This document shows, piece after piece, positions 1-8,729 of a stretch of DNA of 64,000 bases. Source of the DNA: Bacteroides fragilis. GTDB lineage: Bacteria > Bacteroidota > Bacteroidia > Bacteroidales > Bacteroidaceae. The stretch spans positions 186,001-250,000 of the forward strand of contig NZ_SZUU01000004.1 in NCBI RefSeq assembly GCF_019583405.1, written 5' to 3'. A program made the translations under genes and the position numbers. Each line of letters opens with the position of its first letter. Position 1 is the first letter of the stretch. The notes beneath the pieces were generated by a model that was not told where the DNA came from, did no database searches, and saw only the letters and a program-made list of their open reading frames with translations.

Positions 1-1715
1 TTGACAGCGACAACTATTATGTAGGGCTTTCTTCAGCTCCCGACTGCGCGTATCGCATGGCGAACCTTAGGAAGGAGCAACCGGATGCACCTGGATTTGT
101 GACGGAACTCCAAGGCGGATGGTTCTCGTTGGTGACCGGTAGATTGAGCGAAGACCATTATTCCGATGCCCGCCACTTCAAGGCGGTGGGCTTGATGTCC
201 TTATTAGGAGGTGCAGGTGGCATCAACTATTACATGTTCTTTGGCGGTACCCATTTTGCCGGTTGGGGAGCACGAGGCATGACGACCAGCTATGACTACA
301 ATGCAGCCATACGCGAGAATGGTGCGCGGAGCGACAAATACTTTGAGGCAAAGGCCATCGGGCAGTTCATCCAGGCATTCGGGCCGCAATTGGTCCGTTC
401 CGAAGGCGGTCCTTGTGCCATGGAGGGTGGAGCGAAGTCGCTCTTCGGCGGTGTACGCGTAGCGGTGGACGGAACACGCTTTGTCTTTCTGCACAACACA
501 GACCCCAAAAATGCCATTCGTGGAAAGGTACGCTTGTTGCCGGGTAAGATGAATCGCCCTGCCACACCGATGTATAACATCAACCAGCATGGCGAGAAGG
601 TGTTGATAGCAGCTTCGGAAGCTGCGGATACCGACTCTGTCACCGTTTCTCCCATCAACGTTTCCTACGACCTGCCTGCGTTGGGTACGAAAGTGTTGGT
701 GATTCCTGCCGGAAAGCCGGAAACGAAAGGCGAATGGTGGCCGCAGGAGCAGATACGCCCCTTGCGCCCTGCCAAACTTCCCCAACCGGTACGCATTGCT
801 TCTGCCTTGAAAAAGGAAGATGCCTTTGCCAAGGCAGACTGGAAGCAACTCCCTCGCTTGGTATCATTACCCGACTTGGGTGTCAATGATTTCCGTTACA
901 GCCTGTACCGTGCGCAAGTCAGTCTGACCTCCCGTCAAGTTGCCGAAGAACGTTTCCTCTTATTCAATATGTTTACTCGTGACATTGTATCGGTAGCGGT
1001 GAACGGAAAGCAGGCGAAACGCCTCTTCCCCGACAAAGCCGATGCGCAGTCCTGGACCACACGCGACTGCTTCGAACACATCCGTCCGGACGAGTACGAC
1101 AACCGTTTCGACGTGTCGGGCTTACTGAAGGAGGGTGACAATGAAATCCTGGTTGTCTATGAAAACCTGGGTCATGCTCATGGTTACGTGCCTATGGAAG
1201 AATTGTCCGGTATCAGAGAGGCTGGTTTGTCACTGACCGAAACAGCCTTGACTCATCCCCTGGAGTGGGAGTATGCGGCAGATGCAGCCGGAGTGGCCCA
1301 AGGATGGAACCTGCCGCAATTCGCACCGCAGGATTGGCAAAACGTATCGTTGGATGTGACCTGTGAGATTCCTGCCAAAGGAAACGGTGTACAGCCGAAA
1401 GCCGAGCCGGACGGATTGTTCACTTGGTACCGGATAGAGTTTGAACTGCCTGGTCAGAAGAAAGGCGAACGGATTCCCTGGCTGGCACGCATCAATGCCT
1501 CGGGCAATGGCTATATGTGGCTGAACGGAAACAACATTGGACGCCACTGGGAAGCCGGTCCGCAACGTGAGTTCTTCTTGCCTGAATGCTGGCTTAATTT
1601 CGGTGGAGGAAAGAAGAACGTGCTGGTAATAGGATTGCGCCAGACTGCCAATGGAGCTGTATTGAAAGCCATGGAGATAGCTCCTTACCGGAATATGGCA
1701 GAAATAAGGAAATAG
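1..1715 (+). CDS. GH35 beta-galactosidase, 5' end outside the window
   Basis: The reading frame is open from base 3 to the stop at 1715 (570 codons visible), so the N-terminus and the first part of the catalytic barrel lie before the window. The motif TELQGGWFS contains the expected GH35 nucleophile glutamate (codon 105-107). It is followed by NYYMFFGGT, the conserved end of the GH35 barrel, and then by beta-sandwich, galactose-binding-like domains ending near GYMWLNGNNIGRHWE. Family members remove terminal beta-galactose from glycans, usually in the periplasm or at the cell surface in Bacteroides. It precedes a GH43 gene by about 150 bp on the same strand and is part of the PUL. The internal ATG at 57 is not a true start because the frame continues upstream in family-typical sequence. 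Confidence 0.9.
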   Translation, partial: DSDNYYVGLSSAPDCAYRMANLRKEQPDAPGFVTELQGGWFSLVTGRLSEDHYSDARHFKAVGLMSLLGGAGGINYYMFFGGTHFAGWGARGMTTSYDYNAAIRENGARSDKYFEAKAIGQFIQAFGPQLVRSEGGPCAMEGGAKSLFGGVRVAVDGTRFVFLHNTDPKNAIRGKVRLLPGKMNRPATPMYNINQHGEKVLIAASEAADTDSVTVSPINVSYDLPALGTKVLVIPAGKPETKGEWWPQEQIRPLRPAKLPQPVRIASALKKEDAFAKADWKQLPRLVSLPDLGVNDFRYSLYRAQVSLTSRQVAEERFLLFNMFTRDIVSVAVNGKQAKRLFPDKADAQSWTTRDCFEHIRPDEYDNRFDVSGLLKEGDNEILVVYENLGHAHGYVPMEELSGIREAGLSLTETALTHPLEWEYAADAAGVAQGWNLPQFAPQDWQNVSLDVTCEIPAKGNGVQPKAEPDGLFTWYRIEFELPGQKKGERIPWLARINASGNGYMWLNGNNIGRHWEAGPQREFFLPECWLNFGGGKKNVLVIGLRQTANGAVLKAMEIAPYRNMAEIRK

Positions 1716-1761
1716 AAGTAAAATCTGAAAAATAGAGAAAAATCTATCTTCTTCCTACCTT

Positions 1762-1827
1762 CTCCCTATCTACCCCGTTTGTATAAGTAGGGAGATGATA
1801 CGGAGATGCTATGGGGTAGATAGGAGG
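1762..1827 (+). promoter_or_regulatory. Two mutually exclusive hairpins between GH35 and GH43
   Basis: A perfect 12-bp inverted repeat pairs 1765-1776 (CCTATCTACCCC) with 1813-1824. The same left arm can instead pair over 7 bp, 1762-1768 (CTCCCTA) with 1788-1794. Only one of the two can form at a time. Neither is followed by a good T-run, so this is more like an RNA processing or attenuation element than a simple terminator. Function is inferred. Confidence 0.4.
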
Positions 1828-1869
1828 AAAACTGAAAGATAGAACATTTTTAATAAATAATAATTGGTT

Positions 1870-3456
1870 ATGAATATTAAGAATACCCTGTTGGCTATGT
1901 GCCTTTGCGGCATATCAATGCTTCCGCTGGAAGCACAACAAGTATGGACACCGGACAACGGTGACGGTACATTTACCAATCCCCTGATGTGGGGCGACTG
2001 GCCCGACCCGGATGTAATCCGCGTGGGCGATGATTTTTATTTAGTGTCCACCAGTATGCACTATGTGCCGGGTTCTCCGGTAGCCAAATCGAAGGATCTG
2101 GTGAATTGGGAAATTGTGGGTTATGCCGTGGACCGTTATGATGAAGACCCGCGCTATGACATGCAGGGAGGAAATCTCTACTTGAACGGTTCGTGGGCAA
2201 ATTCCCTGCGCTATCATAACGGGAAGTTCTATGTGGCTTTCTGCACCCCTTACGGTTGGGGCAGGGAGACCGGACACTTCTCCGTCTGCGAAGCCGAGAA
2301 ACCGGAAGGACCGTGGAAGCGAACCATCTTTCCGGAATATCTTTACGACCCGGGATTGTTTTTCGATGATGACGGCAAGGTATATGTAGTGCACGGACAG
2401 CGCAAATTGTACGTGACCGAACTGAATGCCGATGCTCGCTCTGTAAAGAATGAGGCTGTTGAAATCTGGAACAAAGGAGTGGACGATAGCCATGGTTCGG
2501 GTAAAAGCGCCGGCATGGAGGGTTCGCATGTCTATAAGATAAACGGTATGTACTATATCACTTGTCCGGCAGGTGGCACTGAAGGATGGCAGGTTTGCCT
2601 TCGTTCCAAGAATATCTATGGGCCTTACGAGCATAAGGTCATCATGCAGGACGACAGCTCCTACCCGCCCAATGGCTTGCACCAGGGAGGAATGGTGCAG
2701 CTGAAGAACGGTGACTGGTGGTTCATCATCATGCAAGACAGAGGAGCGATAGGACGTGTTCCTTACTTAGTGCCGGTGACGTGGAAAGATGGTTGGCCCA
2801 TGCTGGGTGTCGATGGCAAAGACGCCATCACTTACAAGAAACCGGAAGTGGGAAAGACATACAAGATACAGTCGCCTGCCACTACGGATGAGTTCAGCGC
2901 CAAACGTTTGGGTTTGCAATGGCAGTGGAACCACAACCCGGACAACGCCAAGTGGTCGTTGACCGAGCGTCCGGGCTACATGCGTCTGAAAGCTTCGCTG
3001 GCAACCGACCTCAAGAGTGCGCGCAACACACTGACACAACGCGTCCAGGGACCCAGCTCTGAAGGAGTGGTAGAGATGGAACTTGCCGGACTGAAAGACG
3101 GAAACGTAGCGGGCTTCGGTGTATTTCAGTTCCCATACGCCTACGTAGCCGTGCAGCAGGAAAGCGGCAATCGCAAACTGGTGATGTGCAACGACGGTAA
3201 GATTATAGAAACTGCCATTGAGAATCTCAAGCAAGACAAAGTGTGGATAAAGGCACGTGTCACCGACAAGGATTTCACCGCCCGCTTCTATTATAGCTTG
3301 GACGGTGTCACTTTCCGTCCCATCGGCGATGTGCTGAAGATGAATTTGGGCTTGTACTGGACGGCAAATCGCTTTGCACTGTTCAACTTCTCCACAAGTG
3401 CCGAGGGCGAGGGAGGATTTGCCGACTTCAATTGGTTCCGTTTTCATGGGAAATAG
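1870..3456 (+). CDS. GH43 family glycoside hydrolase (beta-xylosidase/arabinofuranosidase type)
   Basis: A 528-residue secreted five-bladed beta-propeller hydrolase. The ATG at 1870 is preferred over the TTG at 1864 and is followed by a signal peptide of about 22 residues ending LEAQQ. The GH43 catalytic triad is visible: Asp46 in WPDPD (general base), Asp160 in YDPG (pKa modulator) and Glu217 in MEGSH (general acid). The C-terminal 190 residues look like the concanavalin-like beta-sandwich common behind GH43 domains. Family members remove xylose or arabinose, and some remove galactose, from plant glycans; the specificity here cannot be assigned. It lies between GH35 and susC1 on the same strand, with an array of small hairpins downstream. 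Confidence 0.9.
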   Translation: MNIKNTLLAMCLCGISMLPLEAQQVWTPDNGDGTFTNPLMWGDWPDPDVIRVGDDFYLVSTSMHYVPGSPVAKSKDLVNWEIVGYAVDRYDEDPRYDMQGGNLYLNGSWANSLRYHNGKFYVAFCTPYGWGRETGHFSVCEAEKPEGPWKRTIFPEYLYDPGLFFDDDGKVYVVHGQRKLYVTELNADARSVKNEAVEIWNKGVDDSHGSGKSAGMEGSHVYKINGMYYITCPAGGTEGWQVCLRSKNIYGPYEHKVIMQDDSSYPPNGLHQGGMVQLKNGDWWFIIMQDRGAIGRVPYLVPVTWKDGWPMLGVDGKDAITYKKPEVGKTYKIQSPATTDEFSAKRLGLQWQWNHNPDNAKWSLTERPGYMRLKASLATDLKSARNTLTQRVQGPSSEGVVEMELAGLKDGNVAGFGVFQFPYAYVAVQQESGNRKLVMCNDGKIIETAIENLKQDKVWIKARVTDKDFTARFYYSLDGVTFRPIGDVLKMNLGLYWTANRFALFNFSTSAEGEGGFADFNWFRFHGK

Positions 3457-3496
3457 TAAACCGATTCTCAATGTCTGGTTGATAGTGTATAAGGAG

Positions 3497-3590
3497 TCCC
3501 ACCTGTTCCTACTATGGTGGGAGTTTTTTCCCATCGTAATGGGAACTTTTTCCCAATAAGGAGGGAATTCTTTCCCATCTTGTTGGGTAT
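3497..3590 (+). repeat. Tandem array of small T-rich hairpins after GH43
   Basis: Hairpin 1 pairs TCCCACC (3497-3503) with GGTGGGA (3516-3522) and is followed by a T-run. Hairpin 2 pairs TTCCCAT (3528-3534) with ATGGGAA (3539-3545) around a 4-base loop. Hairpin 3 pairs TTCCC (3550-3554) with GGGAA (3563-3567), and a weaker fourth pairs CCCA (3574-3577) with TGGG (3584-3587) before a long T-run. The TTTCCCA element recurs at 3527, 3549 and 3571, an exact 22-bp period, so it reads as a degenerate tandem repeat of terminator-like units. It probably stops or dampens GH43 transcription before susC1. Confidence 0.6.
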
Positions 3591-3638
3591 TTTTTTTTCC
3601 GCTTTTTCTTTCCCCATCTGCATCTTCTTTTACCCGGT

Positions 3639-3676
3639 GGCGGAATTGAGTAATAAAGTCTGAATTTCATTCCGCC
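3639..3676 (+). other. 8-bp inverted repeat upstream of the susC1 promoter
   Basis: GGCGGAAT (3639-3646) is a perfect inverted repeat of ATTCCGCC (3669-3676), 22 bases apart, about 35 bp before the putative ECF promoter. It could be an operator or a hairpin. The rest of the 363-bp GH43-susC1 gap shows no gene. Confidence 0.25.
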
Positions 3677-3711
3677 AATGGATATGAATAAAATATTTTT
3701 CAGAGTAGAGT

Positions 3712-3738
3712 AAGGGTTACTCCTCTTTTTTGTGTCAT
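3712..3738 (+). promoter_or_regulatory. Putative ECF sigma promoter of susC1
   Basis: AAGGGTTA (3712-3719), then 13 bases, then TGTCAT (3733-3738), ending 81 bp before the susC1 ATG. The same two boxes with identical spacing occur at 14966-14992 and 21067-21093. The -10-like TGTC resembles the GTC core of many ECF promoters. Assignment to the sigma factor at 27215-27757 is inference. Confidence 0.6.
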
Positions 3739-3819
3739 ATAGTTGAAACAAGGTTTTGTGCATCCTTTTAAACGGGGTTGCACGGCCTTAAATCTTTAAT
3801 TAATTAAAATCTAATAAGT

Positions 3820-6800
3820 ATGTTTAAAATCGTAAGAACGGTCAGTTCCTTGCTATTGACAGCAGCTCTTTGTTCCGGTGGAACGGTGTATGCGGCAGAC
3901 AATGCAGTAACTTCTGTGACCGCAACCTCTCAGCAACAAAAAACTTTGAAAGGAACCGTTAATGATGCACTTGGCCCATTGGTAGGTGTGTCGGTAGTAG
4001 TAAAAGGTACAACAAACGGTGTCGTAACGGATTTGGATGGTAATTTCACCTTGAATGTAAATGAGGGTGACATTCTTCAGATTTCTTTTATAGGATATGC
4101 AACACAGGAAATTAAGTATACCGGACAGCCTTCACTAACTGTGAAACTGCAGGAAGACACACAATTATTGGAAGAAGTTGTAGTAGTGGGCTATGGCACA
4201 CAGAAGAAAGTCAACATGACCGGTTCGGTGGCACAAGTGGATAGCAAAATGTTGGAAAGTCGCCCGATACAGAATCTTTCTACCGGCATTCAAGGCTTGA
4301 TGCCGGGGGTTACGGTAGTGGCTGGTAGCGGTCTGCCCGGACAAGATGGAGGTACCATCCGTGTGCGTGGTGTGGGTACGCTGAACTCTGCCGACCCTTA
4401 TATCCTGGTAGATGGTTTGGAAACCGGTACATTGAACTCCGTGGATCCTAACGATATTGAGAGTATCTCTGTGTTGAAAGATGCCGCTTCGGCTGCCATT
4501 TACGGTTCAAAAGCGTCTAATGGTGTAATCTTGATTACGACCAAACGTGGTAAGAGCGGTAAGCCGCGTATCAACTATAACGGTTATGTCAGCATACAGA
4601 ATCCAACTATGTTGCAAGACCTGATGAGTTCATACGATTATGCTCGCCTGTATGACAAGGCCCGTGTGGAGTATGGTTTGGAACCTCGTTTTGACAAAGT
4701 GGGTGACGGAAAGATTTATGAGAAGTTTAGAGACGGATCGGATCCTTACAACTATCCCAATACAGATTGGTATGACTTGGCTTACCGCACCGGATTCCAG
4801 CACAATCATAACGTGAATGTGAGTGGAGGTACGGATAACCTGAAATACATGGCCTCTGTGGGCTATTTGCATCAGGATGGTACGTTGCCCAACGCTGAAC
4901 GCCAACAGTTCAATGGACGTATGAACTTGGATGTGAAGTTGAACTCCCGTCTGAATGTACGTGTCAACATGGCTTATATCAACAATGATTATTCTGAACC
5001 GAACTCTTCATACGGTGGCAGTGGTTCCGGACAGATTGTGATGCGTCTGGGCAAGATGGCTCCCTGGATTGTGGGTCGTTACGAAGATGGCACTTGGGGC
5101 ACGTTCTCGGACGGTAGCCCGTTGGCTTGGTTGGATGTGGACCAAACGGTGAGACGTGAAAATCAGAACTTCTCAGGTACGCTGTCGGCTGACTACAAGA
5201 TTGTAGATGGATTGGTAGCCACACTGACCGGTTCTTATGTCAACAACCAACAACACTACAAGGCTTTCCAAAAGTTTATCCAATACAATGCCAATAAGAA
5301 GAGTGACCCTAACAAGCTGAATGAAGACTACTATGGCTGGCATCGCGCCACTTTCGACGCTTTGCTGAACTATGACAAACAATTCGGACTTCACGGTTTG
5401 AAGGCGATGGCAGGTTGGCATACGGAGAAATATACCTATAATGAAACAAAGGCTGAACGTAAGAATTTCCCGAACAATGACCTTACGGATATGAATGCCG
5501 GTGATGCCTCCACGCAAAAGAACAGTGGGCTTTCTCGCGAATTGGCCATGATTTCCTGGTTTGGTCGTATCAATTACGACTATGCAGGCAAGTATCTGTT
5601 TGAGGCAAATATTCGTGCCGATGCCTCCTCCCGTTTTGCCGAAGGCCATCGTTGGGGCTATTTCCCCTCTTTCTCCGGTGCATGGCGTATCAGCGAAGAA
5701 GAGTTTATGAAAGATGCAAGAGAGTGGTTGACCAACTTGAAGCTCCGTGCTTCTTATGGTAACTTGGGTAATCAGTCGGCCTTGAACGATTACTACCCCT
5801 GGATGAACAATTATGACTTGTCCGCTAAGTATCCGTTCGGTGGAAGTTTGCAGCCAGGCTATTATCAAAAGAATTATAAGATTGCTACTATTTCTTGGGA
5901 AAAGGCCCGCACATGGGGAGTAGGTTTCGATGCTACTCTTTTGGACAAAGTGACTGTGGCTTTCGATTACTACGACCGCAAAACTACGGGTATCATTATG
6001 GACGTGCCGGTTCCCCCCGAATTCGGTTTAGGTGCTTACAAGGACAATGTGGGCTCTATGGTGAACCGTGGTATGGAATTGACCGTAAGCTATAATGATA
6101 AATGGGGCGACTGGTCATTTGGCGCTACTGCCAACCTGGCTTACAACAAGAATAAGATTCTGGATTTGGACGGTGTACCTTCGTTGGTGGACGGTGACTT
6201 GAAAATACGTCAGGTAGGCGAGGCCTTCAATACGTATCGTCTGTATAAGACGGAGGGTTTCTTCCAGTCCGATGCGGAAGCTAAAGCATGGCAGGATAAG
6301 CATAAAAATGATCCTGGTTATCCTTTCAAAAAGAACTTCAAGGCAGGCGACTTGATTTATTCCGATGCAAACGGTGATGGCTTGTTTAATACCGACGACC
6401 GTGTATTGTGCGGTTCTTCCGACCCTTCCTATACGTTCGGACTGAACTTGAATGCAGGCTATAAGAATTTTGACCTTTCTATGATGTTCACGGGAGTAGC
6501 TGGTGTCAAGCGTATGATTGATACGAACGGATTTGGCGGGGAATGGAGCGGTGACGATGTTCATCCCAACAACATCTGGTTGGATGCCTGGACTCCGGAT
6601 AACAAGAACGCCAAGATGCCTCGCATTGCCGTGAGTAAAACTTCAAACAATCTTGAGAATTCCGATTTTTGGTTGCAGGACGGCAGTTATGTACGTTTGA
6701 AGAATGTTCAGTTCGGCTATACACTTCCCAAGAATACAGTGAAGTCATGGGGTATTGAAAACATCCGTGTCTATTATTCGGGCGAGAATCTCCTGACGTT

Positions 6801-6897
6801 CCATAAAATGATGATTGATGCCGACCCCGAACTTGGCAGCCTCTATAGTTTCCCGATAAACCAGACTCATGCCATCGGTGTGAACATTACATTCTAA
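3820..6897 (+). CDS. SusC1: SusC/RagA TonB-dependent outer-membrane receptor, no STN domain
   Basis: A 1025-residue outer-membrane importer. It has a signal peptide (about 1-25), a carboxypeptidase-D-like regulatory domain (about 42-110, GTVNDALGPLVGVSVVVKG), a plug starting near EEVVVVGYGTQKK (about 119-131) and a long beta-barrel ending in the SusC-typical aromatic C-terminus NITF. SusC proteins pull oligosaccharides across the outer membrane with TonB energy and a SusD lid, here the gene 30 bp downstream. It lacks the STN domain, so it should not itself signal to an anti-sigma factor. It is a close paralog of SusC2 (22207-25494), with long shared stretches through plug and barrel. A putative ECF promoter lies upstream. 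Confidence 0.95.
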   Translation: MFKIVRTVSSLLLTAALCSGGTVYAADNAVTSVTATSQQQKTLKGTVNDALGPLVGVSVVVKGTTNGVVTDLDGNFTLNVNEGDILQISFIGYATQEIKYTGQPSLTVKLQEDTQLLEEVVVVGYGTQKKVNMTGSVAQVDSKMLESRPIQNLSTGIQGLMPGVTVVAGSGLPGQDGGTIRVRGVGTLNSADPYILVDGLETGTLNSVDPNDIESISVLKDAASAAIYGSKASNGVILITTKRGKSGKPRINYNGYVSIQNPTMLQDLMSSYDYARLYDKARVEYGLEPRFDKVGDGKIYEKFRDGSDPYNYPNTDWYDLAYRTGFQHNHNVNVSGGTDNLKYMASVGYLHQDGTLPNAERQQFNGRMNLDVKLNSRLNVRVNMAYINNDYSEPNSSYGGSGSGQIVMRLGKMAPWIVGRYEDGTWGTFSDGSPLAWLDVDQTVRRENQNFSGTLSADYKIVDGLVATLTGSYVNNQQHYKAFQKFIQYNANKKSDPNKLNEDYYGWHRATFDALLNYDKQFGLHGLKAMAGWHTEKYTYNETKAERKNFPNNDLTDMNAGDASTQKNSGLSRELAMISWFGRINYDYAGKYLFEANIRADASSRFAEGHRWGYFPSFSGAWRISEEEFMKDAREWLTNLKLRASYGNLGNQSALNDYYPWMNNYDLSAKYPFGGSLQPGYYQKNYKIATISWEKARTWGVGFDATLLDKVTVAFDYYDRKTTGIIMDVPVPPEFGLGAYKDNVGSMVNRGMELTVSYNDKWGDWSFGATANLAYNKNKILDLDGVPSLVDGDLKIRQVGEAFNTYRLYKTEGFFQSDAEAKAWQDKHKNDPGYPFKKNFKAGDLIYSDANGDGLFNTDDRVLCGSSDPSYTFGLNLNAGYKNFDLSMMFTGVAGVKRMIDTNGFGGEWSGDDVHPNNIWLDAWTPDNKNAKMPRIAVSKTSNNLENSDFWLQDGSYVRLKNVQFGYTLPKNTVKSWGIENIRVYYSGENLLTFHKMMIDADPELGSLYSFPINQTHAIGVNITF

Positions 6898-6927
6898 AAT
6901 GTTGAACTTAAATAAGCATAGAAAAAT

Positions 6928-8595
6928 ATGAAACGAATAATTACATACATGATGGCAGGTGTTTCCTTGCTTGCCACTTCCTCCTGTTCGGATTTTTTAG
7001 ATACCGTACCCTATGACGCATTGGCTCCTTCCAACACCTGGAAGACGGAAGATGATGCAGCGAAGTTCCTGACAGGCTGTTACGATGGCTGGATTGACGA
7101 AAAAGGTATCTTCTATTGGGATTGTGCCTCCGACTTCGGTTATAGTAACTTTTTGTGGGACAACTACCAGAGCATCGGTAACGGTACGATGGCTGCCGGT
7201 TTGAAGGAGGTAGCCGATTATTATAACTTTGGAAAGATCCGTAGCTGTAATGACTTTTTGATCAATATTGAAGATGTACAGTTTGCTGATGAAGCAAAAA
7301 AGAAAGACATGATGGCTCAGGTAAAAGTGATTCGTGCTTACGACTATTTTAATAAGAACTGGCAATATGGTGGAGTGCCTATCATCGATTCTTATACTTC
7401 GCGTGAGGAGGCTATTGTTCCGCGTAATACGGAAGCAGAAGTCAATAAATTTATCGAAGACGAACTGGATGCTGCTATTCCCATGTTTTTGGAAGACAAG
7501 GCAAGCACCTCTGGCTACATCGACCGTGCCACGGCCTTGGCCGTAAAGATGCGTCATGCTCTTTATTACGGCAATTACGAGCGTGCGAAAGAGGCTGCGC
7601 AGGCTATTATCTCCATGGATAAGTTTGACTTGGAAGAAGATTATGCGCGCCTGTTCAAGTTGGAGGGTAGAGACTCCAAAGAGATTATCGCGTCCGTTCA
7701 GCATATTGAAAATTATTACGGTAACGGCTGGATAGGTACCATGTACAACAATGCTGATGGCGGCTGGTCATCCATGGTCCCTTCATGGAATCTGGTGGAT
7801 GCCTATGAGATGGATAACGGTTTGACCAAAGAAGAGGCTGGCGCGTATTACGATCCTTCCCATCCGTTTGCCAACCGTGACCCTCGTCTTGCCATGAGCA
7901 TCGCTTTCCCGGGTATGGACTGGGTAAAGGACAACGGTGATACGGAAATTCTCAACACTCTTGACGAGGTTCTTCCTTGGGACGTGAACAAAGACGGAAA
8001 GATTGACGAAAATGACAAGAACAAGAACTATCCTACCGCCGCTAACAACTCTTCCAAGACCGGTCTGACGTGGGGCAAGTATCTTTTCCCCATGACCCAG
8101 TACAATAACATGTGGGATACCAACACCAATACGATTCTTTTCCGTTATGCCGAGGTTCTGTTGAGCTATGCCGAGGCCGAGAATGAATTGAACGGTCCCT
8201 CTTCGGATGTCTATGATAAGCTGAACCTTATCCGTAAGCGTGTGGGTATGCCTTCTGTTGACGAGAGCAAATATGGCAACCGTGAGACACTTCGCAATCT
8301 GATTCGCCGCGAGCGTTCGATAGAGCTGGCTGGTGAGGGGTTCCGTCGCGCCGACATCCTCCGTTGGAAAGATGCCTCCGGCAAGATGCTGGCCGAGACG
8401 TTGTTGAATGTTGCTATGGAGCGTCCTGCTGGTAAAATAGACTATGCTGAGAACGACCCTTATAAACGTGCTGTAATTGGCAATAAAAAGGAACTGATTG
8501 AGCCACGCGGCTTTGCGCCCCATAACAGATATTTGCCTATTCCGCAGAAGTATAGAGATGTGAACGATAAGCTGGAACAGAATCCGGGTTATTAA
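6928..8595 (+). CDS. SusD1: SusD/RagB surface glycan-binding lipoprotein
   Basis: A 555-residue SusD-family lipoprotein with lipobox TSSC near residue 20 and the usual TPR-type N-terminal half. It caps SusC1 and captures glycan at the cell surface. Residues 352-363 read DVNKDGKIDEND, a DxNxDGxIDxxD calcium-loop pattern that is also present at the same residue numbers in SusD2. It ends with the family-typical LPIPQKYRDVNDKLEQNPGY. It is translated with SusC1 (30-bp gap). A perfect 10-bp hairpin follows the gene and may separate it from the DUF6057 gene. It is a close paralog of SusD2 at 25523-27193. Confidence 0.95.
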   Translation: MKRIITYMMAGVSLLATSSCSDFLDTVPYDALAPSNTWKTEDDAAKFLTGCYDGWIDEKGIFYWDCASDFGYSNFLWDNYQSIGNGTMAAGLKEVADYYNFGKIRSCNDFLINIEDVQFADEAKKKDMMAQVKVIRAYDYFNKNWQYGGVPIIDSYTSREEAIVPRNTEAEVNKFIEDELDAAIPMFLEDKASTSGYIDRATALAVKMRHALYYGNYERAKEAAQAIISMDKFDLEEDYARLFKLEGRDSKEIIASVQHIENYYGNGWIGTMYNNADGGWSSMVPSWNLVDAYEMDNGLTKEEAGAYYDPSHPFANRDPRLAMSIAFPGMDWVKDNGDTEILNTLDEVLPWDVNKDGKIDENDKNKNYPTAANNSSKTGLTWGKYLFPMTQYNNMWDTNTNTILFRYAEVLLSYAEAENELNGPSSDVYDKLNLIRKRVGMPSVDESKYGNRETLRNLIRRERSIELAGEGFRRADILRWKDASGKMLAETLLNVAMERPAGKIDYAENDPYKRAVIGNKKELIEPRGFAPHNRYLPIPQKYRDVNDKLEQNPGY

Positions 8596-8603
8596 TGATT
8601 AAA

Positions 8604-8636
8604 ATTGGAGAATTCTTTGAATGGGGATTCTCCAAT
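8604..8636 (+). terminator. Hairpin after susD1
   Basis: ATTGGAGAAT (8604-8613) pairs perfectly with ATTCTCCAAT (8627-8636) around a 13-base loop, followed by CAAAAAG and not by a T-run. It may be a weak terminator or a 3'-end stabiliser that lets the transporter mRNA exceed the downstream genes. Confidence 0.5.
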
Positions 8637-8729
8637 CAAAAAGAATAAGGTGAGGAGTGTGTGGAGTGGAATTGAATATATCACTTTATATACCCTTGCC
8701 TTTTTTATTCCACTACTATTAAATCGAGT

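Noticed and set aside
3497..3590. Repeats with regular 22-bp spacing that might suggest a CRISPR array.
   Set aside because: Repeats are too short, no spacers of 30 bp or more lie between them, and no cas gene is present; they read better as tandem hairpins.
3512..3763. An 83-codon minus-strand ORF between GH43 and susC1.
   Set aside because: It runs across the hairpin array and the putative ECF promoter, and the lysine- and arginine-rich translation derives from the T-rich hairpins.
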